Positions 12,135 through 24,096 of a stretch of DNA of 64,000 bases are shown here, in pieces (positions within the stretch are counted from its first letter, which is position 1; every line of letters starts with the position of its first letter). Under the pieces are notes generated by a model that made no database searches, was not told the DNA's origin, and was given only the letters and a program-made list of their open reading frames with translations. The stretch spans positions 186,001-250,000 of the forward strand of contig WTXI01000033.1 of NCBI GenBank assembly GCA_022376515.1, given 5' to 3'. The stretch comes from Lactifluus volemus (Eukaryota; Basidiomycota; Agaricomycetes; Russulales; Russulaceae). A program made the translations under genes and the position numbers.

Positions 12135-12764
12135 ACGTCTCAAGGTTCCGTTCCTTTCATCAGGAATTGTTTTCGGTTTCATGCCACGACACGAACAGTT
12201 TATTGATACGGGTCTTAATCATACTTCAGGACATTTACTTCATTTATTCATGAGGCTCAACCCTGAGTTGAGCCTGATCGTAATTAACATTAATGGACAT
12301 TGTTACGACTTTACGACGTAGCCATTATAATAAAGCGGACACGTTTTATTACATGTTGTCAGCAGAGTGCTCGGACAGATGCATAGGCACCCCCTAAGCA
12401 TATAAAGGAGGTTGGTGCCAAAAACCAAAACCGGAGGTCTTGAAATTAGCATCTCCGCTGCCGAATTGACGACAATCCACCGTTTTGTGATCAAGTTAGG
12501 TCATCTGTCATGAGGACGAGTTTAAGAGGGCCAATAAGCTGAGCATCTAGTCCCACGCTAAGAAAGTGTATCATGAGCTCCGAGTCCCTTCCGCTCATCT
12601 CACCGACTTCACCCGTTTCGCATCCGGCCGATTCCGGCGACTCGGAATGAAACCACGTGACTCTCTAGGGATCGCGTAAGTTACCGCGTAAGTTACCGTA
12701 CCACCTGCCAGTGCAGGTCCTGCACCGGCGACGCCATCATCTAACTCTAGCCTCTAATGTGGCA
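12135..12764. other. Spacer between genes, unit 2
   Basis: Short form of the spacer. It contains the conserved hairpin (12253-12275) and the doubled cgtaagttac motif just upstream of the DUF6535 start. No gene is seen. Confidence 0.5.
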
Positions 12765-15514
12765 ATGTCCCAACCTACTAACCGAGTCATCGACGTAGAG
12801 GACAATGCAAGGGAGAGAGTAGAGACAAGTACGTCACGGTCATCCCCAGGCCATTTTTCTTTTCCTAACTTCACTTTTCTCATGGCCCACAGACGAAGAT
12901 CCCATTGTCCCTCAATCAGCACAACGTCAACCACCACAGGATCAATCCAACTTTTCCGATGGGTCGGGTCCACTGTTCAACATGTACGTAGAGAGGGCCG
13001 AGAAAGAGGACAAGGAACAGGCCGATCGATGGCAGAAGGATGCAGACGGTCTCCTTATCTTTGTTAGTCTTCATATCAGTCTCCACACAGTGAGCGTAGT
13101 GATAATGAAATTCATAGACCGGACTATTCTCTGCTGCAGTTGCAGCATTGGGCGCGGTGTCGATCCAAGACTTGAGGCCAAATCCACAGGACACCACCGC
13201 ATTCTATGTTGGACAGATCTACCAGCTACTCGCTGACCCGAACATATCCCGTGCATCCATCCTTTCCACTCCAGCTCAACCTCCCCCATTCTCTCCACCA
13301 ACATATGCGATCTGGGTCAACTCACTTTGGTTCCTGAGCTTGGCCATCAGCCTTACATGTGCGCTTTTGGCGACATTGTTACAACAGTGGGCGCGCCGGT
13401 ATATCACAGTCACTCACCTACCCCGATACAGTCCACACAAGCGAGCACGGATCCGTGCTTTTTTTGCAGATGGGGTGGAAAGGCTTCATCTCCCTCACGC
13501 GGTCGAAACATTGCCCACATTGCTACATCTTTCCCTATTCCTCTTCTTTTTCGGTCTCCTGATCTTCTTATTCAACACCAATCACACTGCCTTCAGTCTC
13601 GTTGCTTGGTGGATCGGAATTTCTGGAGGACTATACGGATGTATCACGTTGATGCCGATCTTCTGTCACGACAGCCCATATTATGCACCTCTTTCTTCGA
13701 CAGCTTGGTTCCTATATAATGGAATTCTTTATGGTGTCGTCGAGTTCTGGTTTTTCTGCTTCATCTGCTACTCCCGTATCTCAAGTTATCGTTATTTCAG
13801 CCTCACAACCCAGTACCGCATTTCGGACCTGTTCAGAACCTATCGCGACCGGACCCTGTGGGGTATAGTGAAGACAGCTCAAGAAACCGCAAGGAAATCA
13901 TCAACGAAAATCGACGAACATATTTTGAAATGGATATTCGACTCTCTGGACGAAGACCGCGAAATGGAACAGTTCTGCGAGGGCATCCCTGGCTTCTGTA
14001 GCTCAAGAGTGGTCAAGGAGCCTAAAGAAGTCCTTACTAAACTGGATAGATGGGCTTTGAACCGGGTCTTCCGTGGATTTCTGAATCGTACTTGCTCATC
14101 TAGTCTGCTCTCTGAGAGAGAGAAAGAGAGGCGGATCATACTCTGCATGAAGGCCGTCGATGTACTTGACCTTCCATTCCCAGGTTTAGGGGGTTTTGGG
14201 GCCAATTCGGAGAATGAAATATTGTTTCAGTCTGTTCAAATGGGGCACTCACTCAGAAGCCGATGCTGTAGCAGCGATGACCAAACCTCTTTCCCTGCGC
14301 AATCTATGGTTGCTAGGATCGTTGCAAGTGTACCAGAGCGCGATGACCGTTGGAAGGCGCTCGTTAAGGCTCACTTAAGCATATCGGATGACGTTCTCCA
14401 GGACTACCTCGCACATGGTGACAGCGTGTTACTTGCCAACCTGATCCACTTCATCCGCCAGCTCTTTCGCTTCTACTATTACTTTAACCAGGGTGTGGTC
14501 GGCTTCATCCCCGACCGCGGCCCTATTGTGGAAATGATTTCCAAATTCGACATTCGAAATACCCTTCCTGGATTGAGGCACGACTTCTGTGCCTTGTGGA
14601 ACGAAATCACTCGAGAAGCGCAGGATCATCAGTCTTCTATGCTTTCTTATGGTATTCTCCGGCCCATTCGGCATGTTTATATCTCATTACATCAAGGCAC
14701 CGATTCTGCCCCGACAGCCTTCGATGCCGACACTGTTGATTATGACGTTCTCTCCGAGTCATCCTCGTACCCATTGTGCAATATTCCTGATCACCATCCT
14801 ACCATCACTTCACCCTCTTCCCACCACCTCGAAGCCATTCTGAACTGCAACACTCCTACAGCCTCTGACGTAACTTCAGATCATAGCCGCATACATCTCA
14901 AAGAACACACATCTCGGCACGATAACCATTCTCCACCAGTCAGTGAAGGACATGACGATCCCATTACTACACCCGACCTAGCCACCGCCATTGCGACAGA
15001 AACTCACCCCGATTCCCCAATTATCTCACCCATGGCCAACTCAGAGTCTCATCCTCCACCCGCCACCGTCACGGCAGCCTCGACAACACATTCTCCGTTA
15101 TCCCCCACCCTCCCATCTAATAGTACCGTCGCTCCGCAGTACAACACACTGGAAGATTTTGATCTTGTCCCTGATTCGATTGTACCCGAGATTCCACCAT
15201 CATCTTCGTCACCGTCAGTTCCGAGTGACACGCTTCCTGTGGACCCATTGACGTTTCCCATATCCCAAATCGACCAAATCATCTCTCGTCCGGGGTCCTT
15301 GATGCAAAGCTCACTCTCAGCAATCCCTTCCATGACAGCTCCACGGTGGGAGACCTCCGTATCACAACCAGAGTTGGCACCGATTGATGCACGGTTCAAT
15401 GCCGATGACAATTCTCGGACCCGAGAGCCTTCTAGTATCGTGGACTCGGAGGCCTTGCAACAGCCAGACGAGCAAGCGTTGCCCGTCCGTGACATGGCCT
15501 TCGATCCTGTGTGA
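12765..15514 (+). CDS. DUF6535 multi-span membrane protein, unit 2 (intact)
   Basis: Exons 12765-12828, 12893-13062 and 13118-15514 give 876 residues. After a short hydrophilic N terminus come the DUF6535 landmarks: ERAEKEDKEQADRWQKDAD (about 52-70), a first membrane segment (LLIFTGLFSAAVAALGAVS) and QDLRPNPQDTTAFY. Further membrane segments lie at about 142-167, 211-231 and 237-258, with a possible fifth at 275-296. Residues 300-580 are helical and soluble-looking; from about 590 the chain is Ser/Pro/Thr-rich and probably disordered. DUF6535 is a family of unknown function abundant in Agaricomycetes. The start is chosen because ATGTCCCAACC is conserved in all six units and both splices keep frame. 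The cupredoxin gene lies 630 bases upstream on the same strand in every unit, so the two are amplified together. Confidence 0.9.
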
Positions 15515-16403
15515 GCGTTGTAGACTCGCAAGTTGACGTGGATGTGATGACGGGATTGGATATTTGTAAGTTGATTTGTCTCTGAGAGCTTTATCAAAGT
15601 TCAATGTGACTGCAGATGATGGTTGCGAATTCAGCTTGACCGAAATTGACATGACTATAAAGTATGTAGTTCGGTATGTTACGAATATGATGTTTAGTTT
15701 GGGGCTCAACCACGGCTGGTTCAATTTGCAACTCCTCACTAATGCATCTGTATGATTCTCTATACTTTGTTGTGCCTGCCGGCCTCGATGTATTCACGAG
15801 ATTGGGTAGACAATGCCCAAATGTATTGCACAAACCTTTTTTCTTTACGCAGAACTCGTTCAAATATTGACGCTGGTCAGGAGGAGGTATTCCTGGCGAA
15901 GGCGATAGTGGATTTCAATATAATGAGGAAAGACGAATCACCCAGTTCCCGAGCTCCCCGGTAGGGAGGTCGGATGACTCTGAGACGCCGGCGTGTTGGC
16001 TGGTGGTGGTAGTCTTGTAGATAGATAATCAGCAAGTGATATCTGTATCGACACAGAAATGTACCTTACTCAGGCTACACTCTTTTAATATAGTCACGCT
16101 GTAGTTCTTTCGTAACTTTGTTTTCATCAGAGGGAGAGGATATACATACTAGGCTACTAGTATGACGAACTTGACTGATCGGCAGAACACCCCCAGGTAG
16201 CGGTCCAAGAGCGATAAGAAAGTTGATGATAGAAATATCACTCGGCTCATCATTCGTTCTCGGATTTGAGGTGTCTGTCCGAGTCGGTACTCAGTTTCCC
16301 AACCCGAAAACAGTAACCTCTCGTCCCCTGCCAAATGTAACTCGAATTTGACCAAGAATATACAAAATCGATAGAATCGACCCTTGCTTCACCCACTGCC
16401 AGT
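15515..16403. other. Tail of unit 2, proximal part
   Basis: This is the counterpart of the possible 4-exon ORF described at 50336. Here a 9-base deletion at about 15770 removes the second acceptor (ttgttgtgcctg instead of ttgttgtcagtttcgtgcctg), so it cannot be spliced the same way. A minus-strand ORF (15594-15863) keeps frame across this deletion but has no known domain. Confidence 0.4.
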
Positions 16404-16793
16404 GTGCTCAATCAGATGATCACCAAGCTGACACCGCTGCCTCGAGCAGGAGCAAAAATGACTGGCCCTCGGAGCCATGCTGCCCTGGTGCGCTGGGCGA
16501 TGAGAATATCTCAGGGTCGACCGCCGTGCCATTACCCCACCATCCTTGATATCGATACTGCATCGGATCAGCTCTGGCGCACGAATCGCCGCAGGGATGT
16601 GCGTGACATCTCCTGTGATGCTCGCATAGCGGAACGTCGACGCGGCCAGGAGCACGGTCGAGGACGTATCAGCGATTCAAGAGTGTCCCATTCGCTTGCT
16701 GAAAGTACAGAAATGTTGTTTTCCTTTTTTTTTTCTCCACGAGTTCAGTTGGAAAGAACAAAGAATGGCACATCAGGTGGAACTGCCATATGA
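16404..16793 (+). CDS. Hypothetical small ORF in unit tail, unit 2
   Basis: 129 codons, rich in Arg (TNRRRDVRDISCDARIAERR). The ORF is conserved in units 3 and 5 with the same start (MLNQM) but is interrupted in units 1 and 4. Downstream of the Arg-rich part there is an intron-like segment (gtacagaaatg...ttttctccacgag) whose removal would give a different C terminus. The opposite strand is also partly open here. No family is recognised; it may be a chance ORF or an exon of a decayed gene. Confidence 0.22.
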   Translation: MLNQMITKLTPLPRAGAKMTGPRSHAALVRWAMRISQGRPPCHYPTILDIDTASDQLWRTNRRRDVRDISCDARIAERRRGQEHGRGRISDSRVSHSLAESTEMLFSFFFSPRVQLERTKNGTSGGTAI

Positions 16794-17228
16794 CATGGCC
16801 CTCACGCTGTGAGATCATCATGAGTAGCGTGGAAATAGGGGAGACAGGGACAGCCTGAAAACACAGACTTGAGAAGGCTCTTGACGCGGAACGACCGTAC
16901 GGCTAGGTTCCCGTCCACCAAACCCATATCCGCAACACTACGTGGGGGTACCAATAGTCTGACTACACACTACCGTGGCGAACCACCGTCGTAGTCGATT
17001 TGCATCGTCCAATAGGTCCTCCGTGACAATGTGTCCGATTGTAGAGTAGTAGGTGTGGATGGCCCAAGCGCCATAGAACGAGGCACGCGCAAGGGACCGC
17101 TAACTTGGCATCGACGGCCTTGGCCGGCCAATCGTGTCCCTCACTATGTTGCCGCCAGTCCGGTGTCATACCGGTCAAACTCGCACCGGACCGAAAAATT
17201 GAGTTCACACCGGTCCAACTCGCGGCAT

Positions 17229-18190
17229 AGGGGGCCCTTGAACCCGAACCACCACCACCATGGTGGGTTTTTCCTACACCAGGCAAGGGTGAGCGACACA
17301 CCGCTCTCGCACACCACGACCCCCTAACACACACACCATAATATCATAAACCCTGTTAACTACGAGGCATTGAGACTTGGAGAGCCCAACAAACAGTATA
17401 AAGTATGAACCATACCCACCAACCTGCATGCCACTCAATCACAGCACAAGATGTCACTACAGTACCACTTGCTAGTACTGTACTACCTACTACAAAGCAC
17501 TACCTAGCATAAGCAACCACAAGACATCCTAAAATCTCAATGCCACTGCCACCGTGACCTACACTACAATTCCGGGCACCAACAAAACAACCACGCATCC
17601 CAATCCCTGGCCCGGAGCCCGGGCTAGTCACACTCACCAACCCGCACCACTGGCAACCTGCCCACAATGAAGAATCTGCGCACCTACCTGCACCATAAGC
17701 CACCAAACCGACCACCGAACTAAAAACATGAAGAATCACGGCTAAAATCAAACAAAATAAGAAGTTCACCATGACAATATCCCGCACCTGGGATCTCATC
17801 CTAAGACAGCATGGGGATCCCCCATACAACTGGCTCTACAATCGTGAGGTTTTAGTGGGTAGGAGGCCATGATAGCTGACCCCAGGTGAAGTGGCCTGAG
17901 TCCCACACTATCCCCTTCCAGGGATGTGCGTAAATGCATTTTTGTCCTCTCCCCGGTCCACCGGCCCGGCTCCAGCGCGCTAAGATAAGCTGATGGTAAA
18001 TCTCCTGACACTTAGCACTTTATTTAGGTAGTTAGCGTCTTAGTTAACTCCCAAACGGCTTCTCAGCGTGCATCCCTGCTCTAATGTCATGTGTTTGGGA
18101 CCCGAGGGTCCGGTCCAGCTACCTTTTCGGTCCGCCTCAAGTGAGCCATTTCAGTGAGGTGTGACGATTAGAAAGCGCTTTCCAAAAAAA
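17229..18190 (+). mobile_element. A-tailed retroelement fragment in unit 2
   Basis: A 962-bp insertion present only in this unit. It is bounded by aactcgcggcat (17217-17228) and aactcgtggtat (18191-18202), a 12-base target duplication with two C/T differences, and ends in a run of nine As. The segment at about 17842-17990 resembles the 3' untranslated part of the LINE at 51939-55336 read on its coding strand (shared blocks gaggtttt-agtgggtag, cccacactatccc, cagggatgtgcgtaaa). It therefore looks like a 5'-truncated relative of that LINE family, in the opposite orientation. No complete ORF remains; the origin of the first 600 bases is not recognised. Confidence 0.65.
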
Positions 18191-18435
18191 AACTCGTGGT
18201 ATTGATTAGTAATACTTTCCCATCTCAAACGAGTCGCGCGTGTTGAGTCAATCCACGTCGCGTTGAAGTAATTGCCACGTTATTCTGACCTGTTCATGAA
18301 TGATTTCCATTGTTTTGCTACCTTTCCTCCTTGCCCCCACATGGAGCCATGATTCTACATGAGTCTGGAGTCTGTCAGGATCTCAAACTGAGATAGTTAT
18401 GAAGACAGCCAAGCAGCTCAAGCTTGAGGTTCACC

Positions 18436-20202
18436 CCAGTGAGAAGTGGAATGTAGTAATCCGAAGTAAACTGCAAAAAATTGAACCATTCAATTTACTT
18501 CAAAAATCCGAACAATAGCCATTTTAATTCAATGGAAAATTGAAGGCATTATGGTTATTCTGCATCGAATTGAATACCAGATCAGATCGGATTGAATTTA
18601 TTTGATTGCAATCAAATCAGGAGAATTGAATTAATAACCATTTATTTTCTATTTACGGTTACAGTTCTATTCAATTTTATTCTACCCTCGATGCTAATCA
18701 CCTTGCCCCCAGGCTGGCCACACGTCAAACAATCCAAGTCATCTTGATACCCACCATGTCTGCAAACCCGACTACTGCGGTCAACAATCCACCCCTGCAC
18801 GTCATCATCTTTGTCCCATCGTCCACTCTGGGCGTGGGCATGGGAGCTCCTCGCCCTTGAGCTTGCAATGGCATGCGCGTGGATTTGCGGCTGTTTGTGC
18901 AAGAGGGGGGCAGATGTGGGACGGAGATGTTGTGGGACTCTCCATGGGGCAGCGGCGGCGAGAGAGAGGTCAGGGTCGTCATCGTCATTGTCATCATTGT
19001 TTTGTTCTTGCTCTTGGGTTTGGTGATCTATCTGTATTGGAAACCATCAGGAAAGATGTCAACGATGGGATCCCTTATAGCAAAGGGCTGACCTTGCCGA
19101 TGACAGCGTGACCCAGACCACCACATGGTGCCCATTTTGGCTACCCCATCGTTTGCATGGATCGAATTCCTGGGATTACCTCAATCAACGAAATATAGCG
19201 TTACAAAGGTCTCTAGGAGAGACATACCATCCCAGCCACCAGTCAGTTCATGCACAAAGTACTGCACACCATCCACACCGAGGACGAAACCAACGAGATT
19301 TGCGCCCATCGATAGCAAGATGTTGAAGACCCCACCTGCCGCTCATATGAGGCGGTACCACCACTTTTCCCCAAACTACAGCAAAAAAAAGGGAACGGGG
19401 TGAGAAAAGAGCTCGCTTCCAGATATTAACCATACCTTGCAGAGTTTGATAACAGCACACACACCAAGGATGCAGGTAACACTTGAAGGGGAAAAGGTTA
19501 TTTAACTGACCTGGCAGCAGCGGCGGCCAGGGGAAGGGGGGGTTGGCATGGAGATGCCAAGGTCGAGAGGAGGTCTGCTGCTCTGGTGAAGTTACGTCTA
19601 GGAGAGGCACGCTGGAAGAGCAGGAGGGAGAGGAAGCACATTGGGGGGCAATGGGAGAAAAGTGCGGCCATAAGCTCAATCAAAGATGCAGCCCCAAAAA
19701 AAGACCCAAATGATGCTGGTCTGAAGAAACGGAAGGGAGATACTCACGAAGGTCTGTGGAGAGTATACAGGCCTCACGGGCAGCAGAGGAAAGAACTAGG
19801 GGACGCTTTGAAAATGAGAGGAAGAGGGAAGAAATGTATGCGTCAGAATCAGCGCGCAACACGAAGTCGATAGATGTAGCATGACAAACAACCACAAATA
19901 GGACAGTGCCTGGGTCAGTAAGTACTCGATGCAGAGTTCAATGAACTGGATAAACAGTGCGCGATTCAGTTCATTCAATTCTAATCAGTTGCTTTCGATC
20001 GAGAAATAAATCTCGTGACTCAATCATTTGTATTCAATAAAATTCATAGAGAGATTGGATGTGATCGAGCGCTATTCAAATTTTATCAATGAAGTCGAAT
20101 TAATATTATTGTTATCATTTTATATCAATTCACATCAATCGTATTCATGTCATTCAATTTTATTCGATCGGATCATATTTAATTCAATCCACTTCTCACT
20201 GG
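18436..20202. mobile_element. Non-autonomous hAT-type element (unit 3)
   Basis: A 1767-bp insertion in the leader of unit 3. The termini are perfect inverted repeats of 15 bases (CCAGTGAGAAGTGGA at 18436-18450, its complement at 20188-20202). The 8-base target GGTTCACC is duplicated (18428-18435 and 20203-20210); units 1, 2, 4 and 5 lack the element. An 8-bp duplication and short CAGTG-type ends indicate the hAT superfamily. Both subterminal zones are AT-rich and packed with ATTGAA/TTCAAT motifs, as expected for transposase-binding arrays. No transposase (BED finger, hATC) is seen. The GC-richer middle (about 18660-19900) is a candidate for captured host sequence. Confidence 0.88.
19248..19679 (-). 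pseudogene. Possible captured gene fragment inside hAT element
   Basis: On the minus strand an intron-like segment (GTATGGTTAATATC ... TTTTTTTTGCTGTAG) precedes an open stretch whose translation includes GGVFNILLSMGANLVGFVLG, a hydrophobic membrane-like segment, then VQYFVHELTGGWDGMS. One in-frame TGA lies just upstream. Splice-like borders inside a transposon suggest capture of a host membrane-protein exon. The family was not recognised, and the plus strand also encodes a hydrophobic segment at about 18970-19040, so strand and identity are uncertain. Confidence 0.3.
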
Positions 20203-22497
20203 GGTTCACCCCTCAATGGTGGATGGATGCCTCCGAGTCGCTCATCAAGTTGCCCTATTTATGGCCTTAGCAACTGCAACTGTATTCCATCACAGGGACG
20301 ACACCACCTCGACCAATGAAGCCAGCTGCATCAGCCTAGGCCGGAGGCTAATGCAGTCATCTTGACATCTGGTCCATTAGCTTGTGCAGCACCCGCGTTC
20401 ACCAATTCATACATTCATTTCCGGGATCTTCATGGAAGTGGCTATGGGCCTATGGCACTGTCACATATTCACAACACTACTACCAACCCTCAGATTCGCA
20501 ACTGAATGTCCCAGCATTCCTTTGAAAGTGTGACGACGACGATGCGGGGTTTTCACCGATTTTAGGTGAGCGCGCGTGGTAGAGGAAGCGTATGAGGTAG
20601 CGCGAGGTGGTAAGTTAGAAAGGTGCCCTCTCAGTGTCTCCCATTTCTTTTTGCACCTGCTGCTGAACTGCCTGAGCAAAATAGCGGAGATGGCGTGGCA
20701 ACCCCAAACTTGAGGGGCAAGTGCAAGTCAACAGCAAATAAAATGACTAACCCTCAAAGACCCCCTTGGAAACCGCCCCACATCCCAGCAGCTCCTACTA
20801 CAGAGCCTCCATCCCTGATATGTGGTGTTGGCCCTCTGACAGCTGTGAAAAGCAGCTCACCACCGGCCACCCCTGGGTGCTCGTCAGCAGGACAATCTTG
20901 GCCCCGTCGCATCGGCTTCCGTGACGTTCGAACCACACTTGACCCATGCAATGATAGGTTCACCCTGGGAGTAATATCCCGCCTGTCTGCACATGACCTC
21001 GATTTCATCACGAGAAGTTCATCCATCGGAGTTCATGAGAAAGCGGGATCGACGGATGCAGACATCGGCCGCTGGGAGACGGTGTCGGCCGTGAGCGGGT
21101 TCTTACGTTTCTTTACGTTTCTGGAAAAAGGCAAGGTTTTGGAAAACGGTAAGGGCGCGTCCGTATTTGTAACAAGGGACTCTGCTCATGCTCCAGGACG
21201 AATCCACGGCCTGACAAAAATCATGATTTTTAATGGATGTTTGACCTCAGCGCTCACTGGCAGCGGTGGGGGCATATCGCACTAAACGTCATCTCCATTA
21301 GTTGTTCGGGCCTCGCATTTTCTGATCGTCAAGAGGGACAGCGTTATCGCACGGTGTTCAGGGCGCCGCCTCGAGAAGTAGATCATAAACTAAAAATTAG
21401 AAAGTCTACTGGCCAGTCCGGGTCCAAATGTCCAGCAGCTGTGCTCCCGGCCAGCCATCACTTCACGTCATTTTAGCTTTGAAGCCAGCCACTAGCGTGG
21501 ACTTCACGTTATTGACGGAGGAGTGTACGTTTCAAGCAGGGTCAAGCCCACAAGGACGTCGGGTGAGGTTAGTGGCGAAAGCCCGTGATATGGCAGCGGC
21601 AGCAAGGTGGGCACCTCGGCAGTAGCAGACGTAGAGATGACGAGGGCAAGCGAATTGCGGGCCAGGCAACACGGAGGATGGGAGGGCAGAGAGGATTCAG
21701 AACCGGATCCAGTGCAGGTCCTAGACAGATGAAACGCCTGCCAGTATGAACGAGGTGGACTGCACACTAGCGAAATGGAAGGCGCGTTCACAGGAGGTCT
21801 CAGCTACGCTGGGCACCAAAAAAGGAAGCGGGAATGGCGTCGGATCAGCGCTACAAGCGCTACAATTAGCTATAGCTAGACGTGTCTGCACCTACAGTAG
21901 TGAAGTCAAATACTTTCTAAATGGGTACAACGGTAACTTGAATATCTTCATGTTGTCACGGTCATAGCTTAGTCAATCTTAATTATAAATTTCGTATGTC
22001 TCACTTTCTCATACTAAATTTGACTAAATCGAACGTCCAATGGACTCTCTTGCTCTGTAATTTATAAAGGCTCAGAAATGCAAAAAGGTCGAGAGAAATC
22101 AAAGTAGTTCTACAGAACTTACGGTTAGCCGTCGGGTGGCGTCCGAGTCCGAGTTCGAGATAGTAAGTTACGTAATATGATGTTTTGCGTCCCTAACTCG
22201 GCCATCTCGCGATCGCATCAATTCATAGCCATAGAGCGCTCAGACAGACTTGGCGACATCATCCCTTGCTCAAAGGGTATACAACTTATAATACCCAATA
22301 ATATGCCGTGCACCAGAGTCTGTCACAGATCCTCGATCATTCCTCGCATTTATGGCTCACCTGAGGCTGTTTACGCAGTAGTCTACCTATCGGGTATCTC
22401 GGATGTACAATCCGCTGGCAGATCCACTTCACGTTTCTGCACATTACTAGACACAGTGGATGCTTAATCAAATTTCTTCTAAGCCCCAGCATCTCGC
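20203..22497. other. Unit 3 leader, no convincing gene
   Basis: Continuation of the leader after the hAT element, nearly identical to the unit 2 leader from about 21.3 kb on. No gene is supported. Confidence 0.5.
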
Positions 22498-22506
22498 TAT
22501 AAATAT
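22498..22506 (+). promoter_or_regulatory. TATA box of cupredoxin gene, unit 3
   Basis: TATAAATAT at the conserved position, about 94 bases before the ATG at 22600. Confidence 0.7.
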
Positions 22507-22599
22507 CCTCTGGTCAACAGATGCTGGTTGTAGGAACCTAACCTCCTTCTCCTATTCTAAAGTCCAGTTGTCTTTTGTCTTTTCGTCTTTCTTACAAAC

Positions 22600-23466
22600 A
22601 TGTTTTTCCGTTCTCTGGCCTTGCTCAGCACAGTCGCGGCTCTCTTCTCTTCAAAAGTTGCCGTTTCCGCTTACCCAACTACCAGTGGTAAAGTATGGCA
22701 TGTCACCGTTGGCAACGCCACTGGTGGGACCATCTTCAACCCTAATTACATTGTTAGCAAATGTTTCCACTTCACTCATACCTACTCGCTCTGACCATAT
22801 CTTGTTCAGAATGCGTCACCCGGAGATAGGGTCGAGTTCACTTTCAATCCAAAGAACCACTCCGTGACCCAATCCTCATTTGCGAATCCATGCACCCACC
22901 TCAACAATGGATTCGACGCTGGCTTGTACGTTCACCCCTTCCCAGACATTCTCGCATCTCGTCGTATATTGACGGGATCTGCATAGCCACCCCGTAGCTA
23001 ATGCCTCCTCCTGGGATCTCCCGACATTCTCGGTCACCGTGAACGACGTACGAATCCACTTACTTTCTTTCGGGTCTCTCCATGACTAATTTTATCGGAT
23101 TGATACTACTAGACGAATCCGGTCTGGGTTTATTGTCGGCAAGCGGAGAACACGGCTGGGAGCCACTGCGGCAAAGGAATGGTGTTCGGGCTGAATCCTG
23201 GAGCAGAAGGGTCAAATAACTCGTTCTCACTCTTCCAGCAGGCTGCGTTGAAAATTGGACAGCAGTTGGTCGCGTCCGCCTCTTTGGCCAGCGTAGCATC
23301 GACTGCCAGCGCTACACATACGACAACTCAGGCTGCTGCAAGCTCAAGCAAGAGCTGGAGTGACCATTACGATAGCTGGAACCACGAGGACGACGACGAC
23401 GATAGCTGGAGCTATGATGACGATGATAGCTACGACAACGACTACAAGTGGAGGAGGGATTATTGA
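22600..23466 (+). CDS. Secreted serine-rich cupredoxin, unit 3 (intact)
   Basis: Exons 22600-22752, 22810-22925, 22987-23047 and 23113-23466 join into an open frame of 227 codons. Signal peptide, the His/Cys/His/Met copper ligand set and the Ser/Ala linker match unit 2. Differences include SSKVAVSA instead of SSNLAVSA at the signal cleavage region, TNPVWVYC instead of TQPVWVYC at the start of exon 4, and a longer acidic run (EDDDDDSW). No frame break is seen although the neighbouring DUF6535 copy is heavily shifted. Confidence 0.87.
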
Positions 23467-24096
23467 ACGTCTCAAGGTTCCGTTCCTTTCATTAGGAATT
23501 GTTTTCGGTTTCATGCCATGACACGAACAGTTTATTTATACGGGTCTTAATCATACTTCAGGGCATTTACTTCAGGACATTTATTTATTCATGAGGCTCA
23601 ACCCTGAGTTGAGCCTGATCGTAATTAACATTAATGGACATTGTTACGACTTTACGACGTAGCCATTATAATAAAGCGGACACGTTTTATTACATGTTGT
23701 CAGCAGAGTGCTCGGACAGATGCATAGGCACCCCCTAAGCATATAAAGGAGGTTGGTGCCAAAAACCAAAACCGGAGGTCTTGAAATTAGCGTCTCCGCT
23801 GCCGAATTGACGACAATCCACCGTTTTGTGATCAAGTTAGGTCATCTGTCATGAGGACGAGTTTAAGAGGGCCAATAAGCTGAGCATCTAGTCCCACGCT
23901 AAGAAAGTGTATCATGAGCTCTGAGTCTCTTCCGTTCATCTCACCGACTTCACCCGTTTCGCATCCGGCGACTCCGAAATGGTCGCAGGAATGAAACCAC
24001 GTGACTCTCTAGGGATTGCGTAAGTTACCGTACCACGTGCCAGTGCAGGTCCTGCACCGACGACGCCATCATCTAACTCTAGCCTCTAATGTGGCA

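Larger units (their letters stand above)
8784..18345 (+). repeat. Tandem array unit 2
   Basis: The second repeat unit, about 8.6 kb after removing the A-tailed insertion at 17229-18190. It is the only unit besides unit 5 in which both the cupredoxin and the DUF6535 genes are fully open. Leader and spacer variants match units 3, 5 and 6 more than units 1 and 4. Confidence 0.93.
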
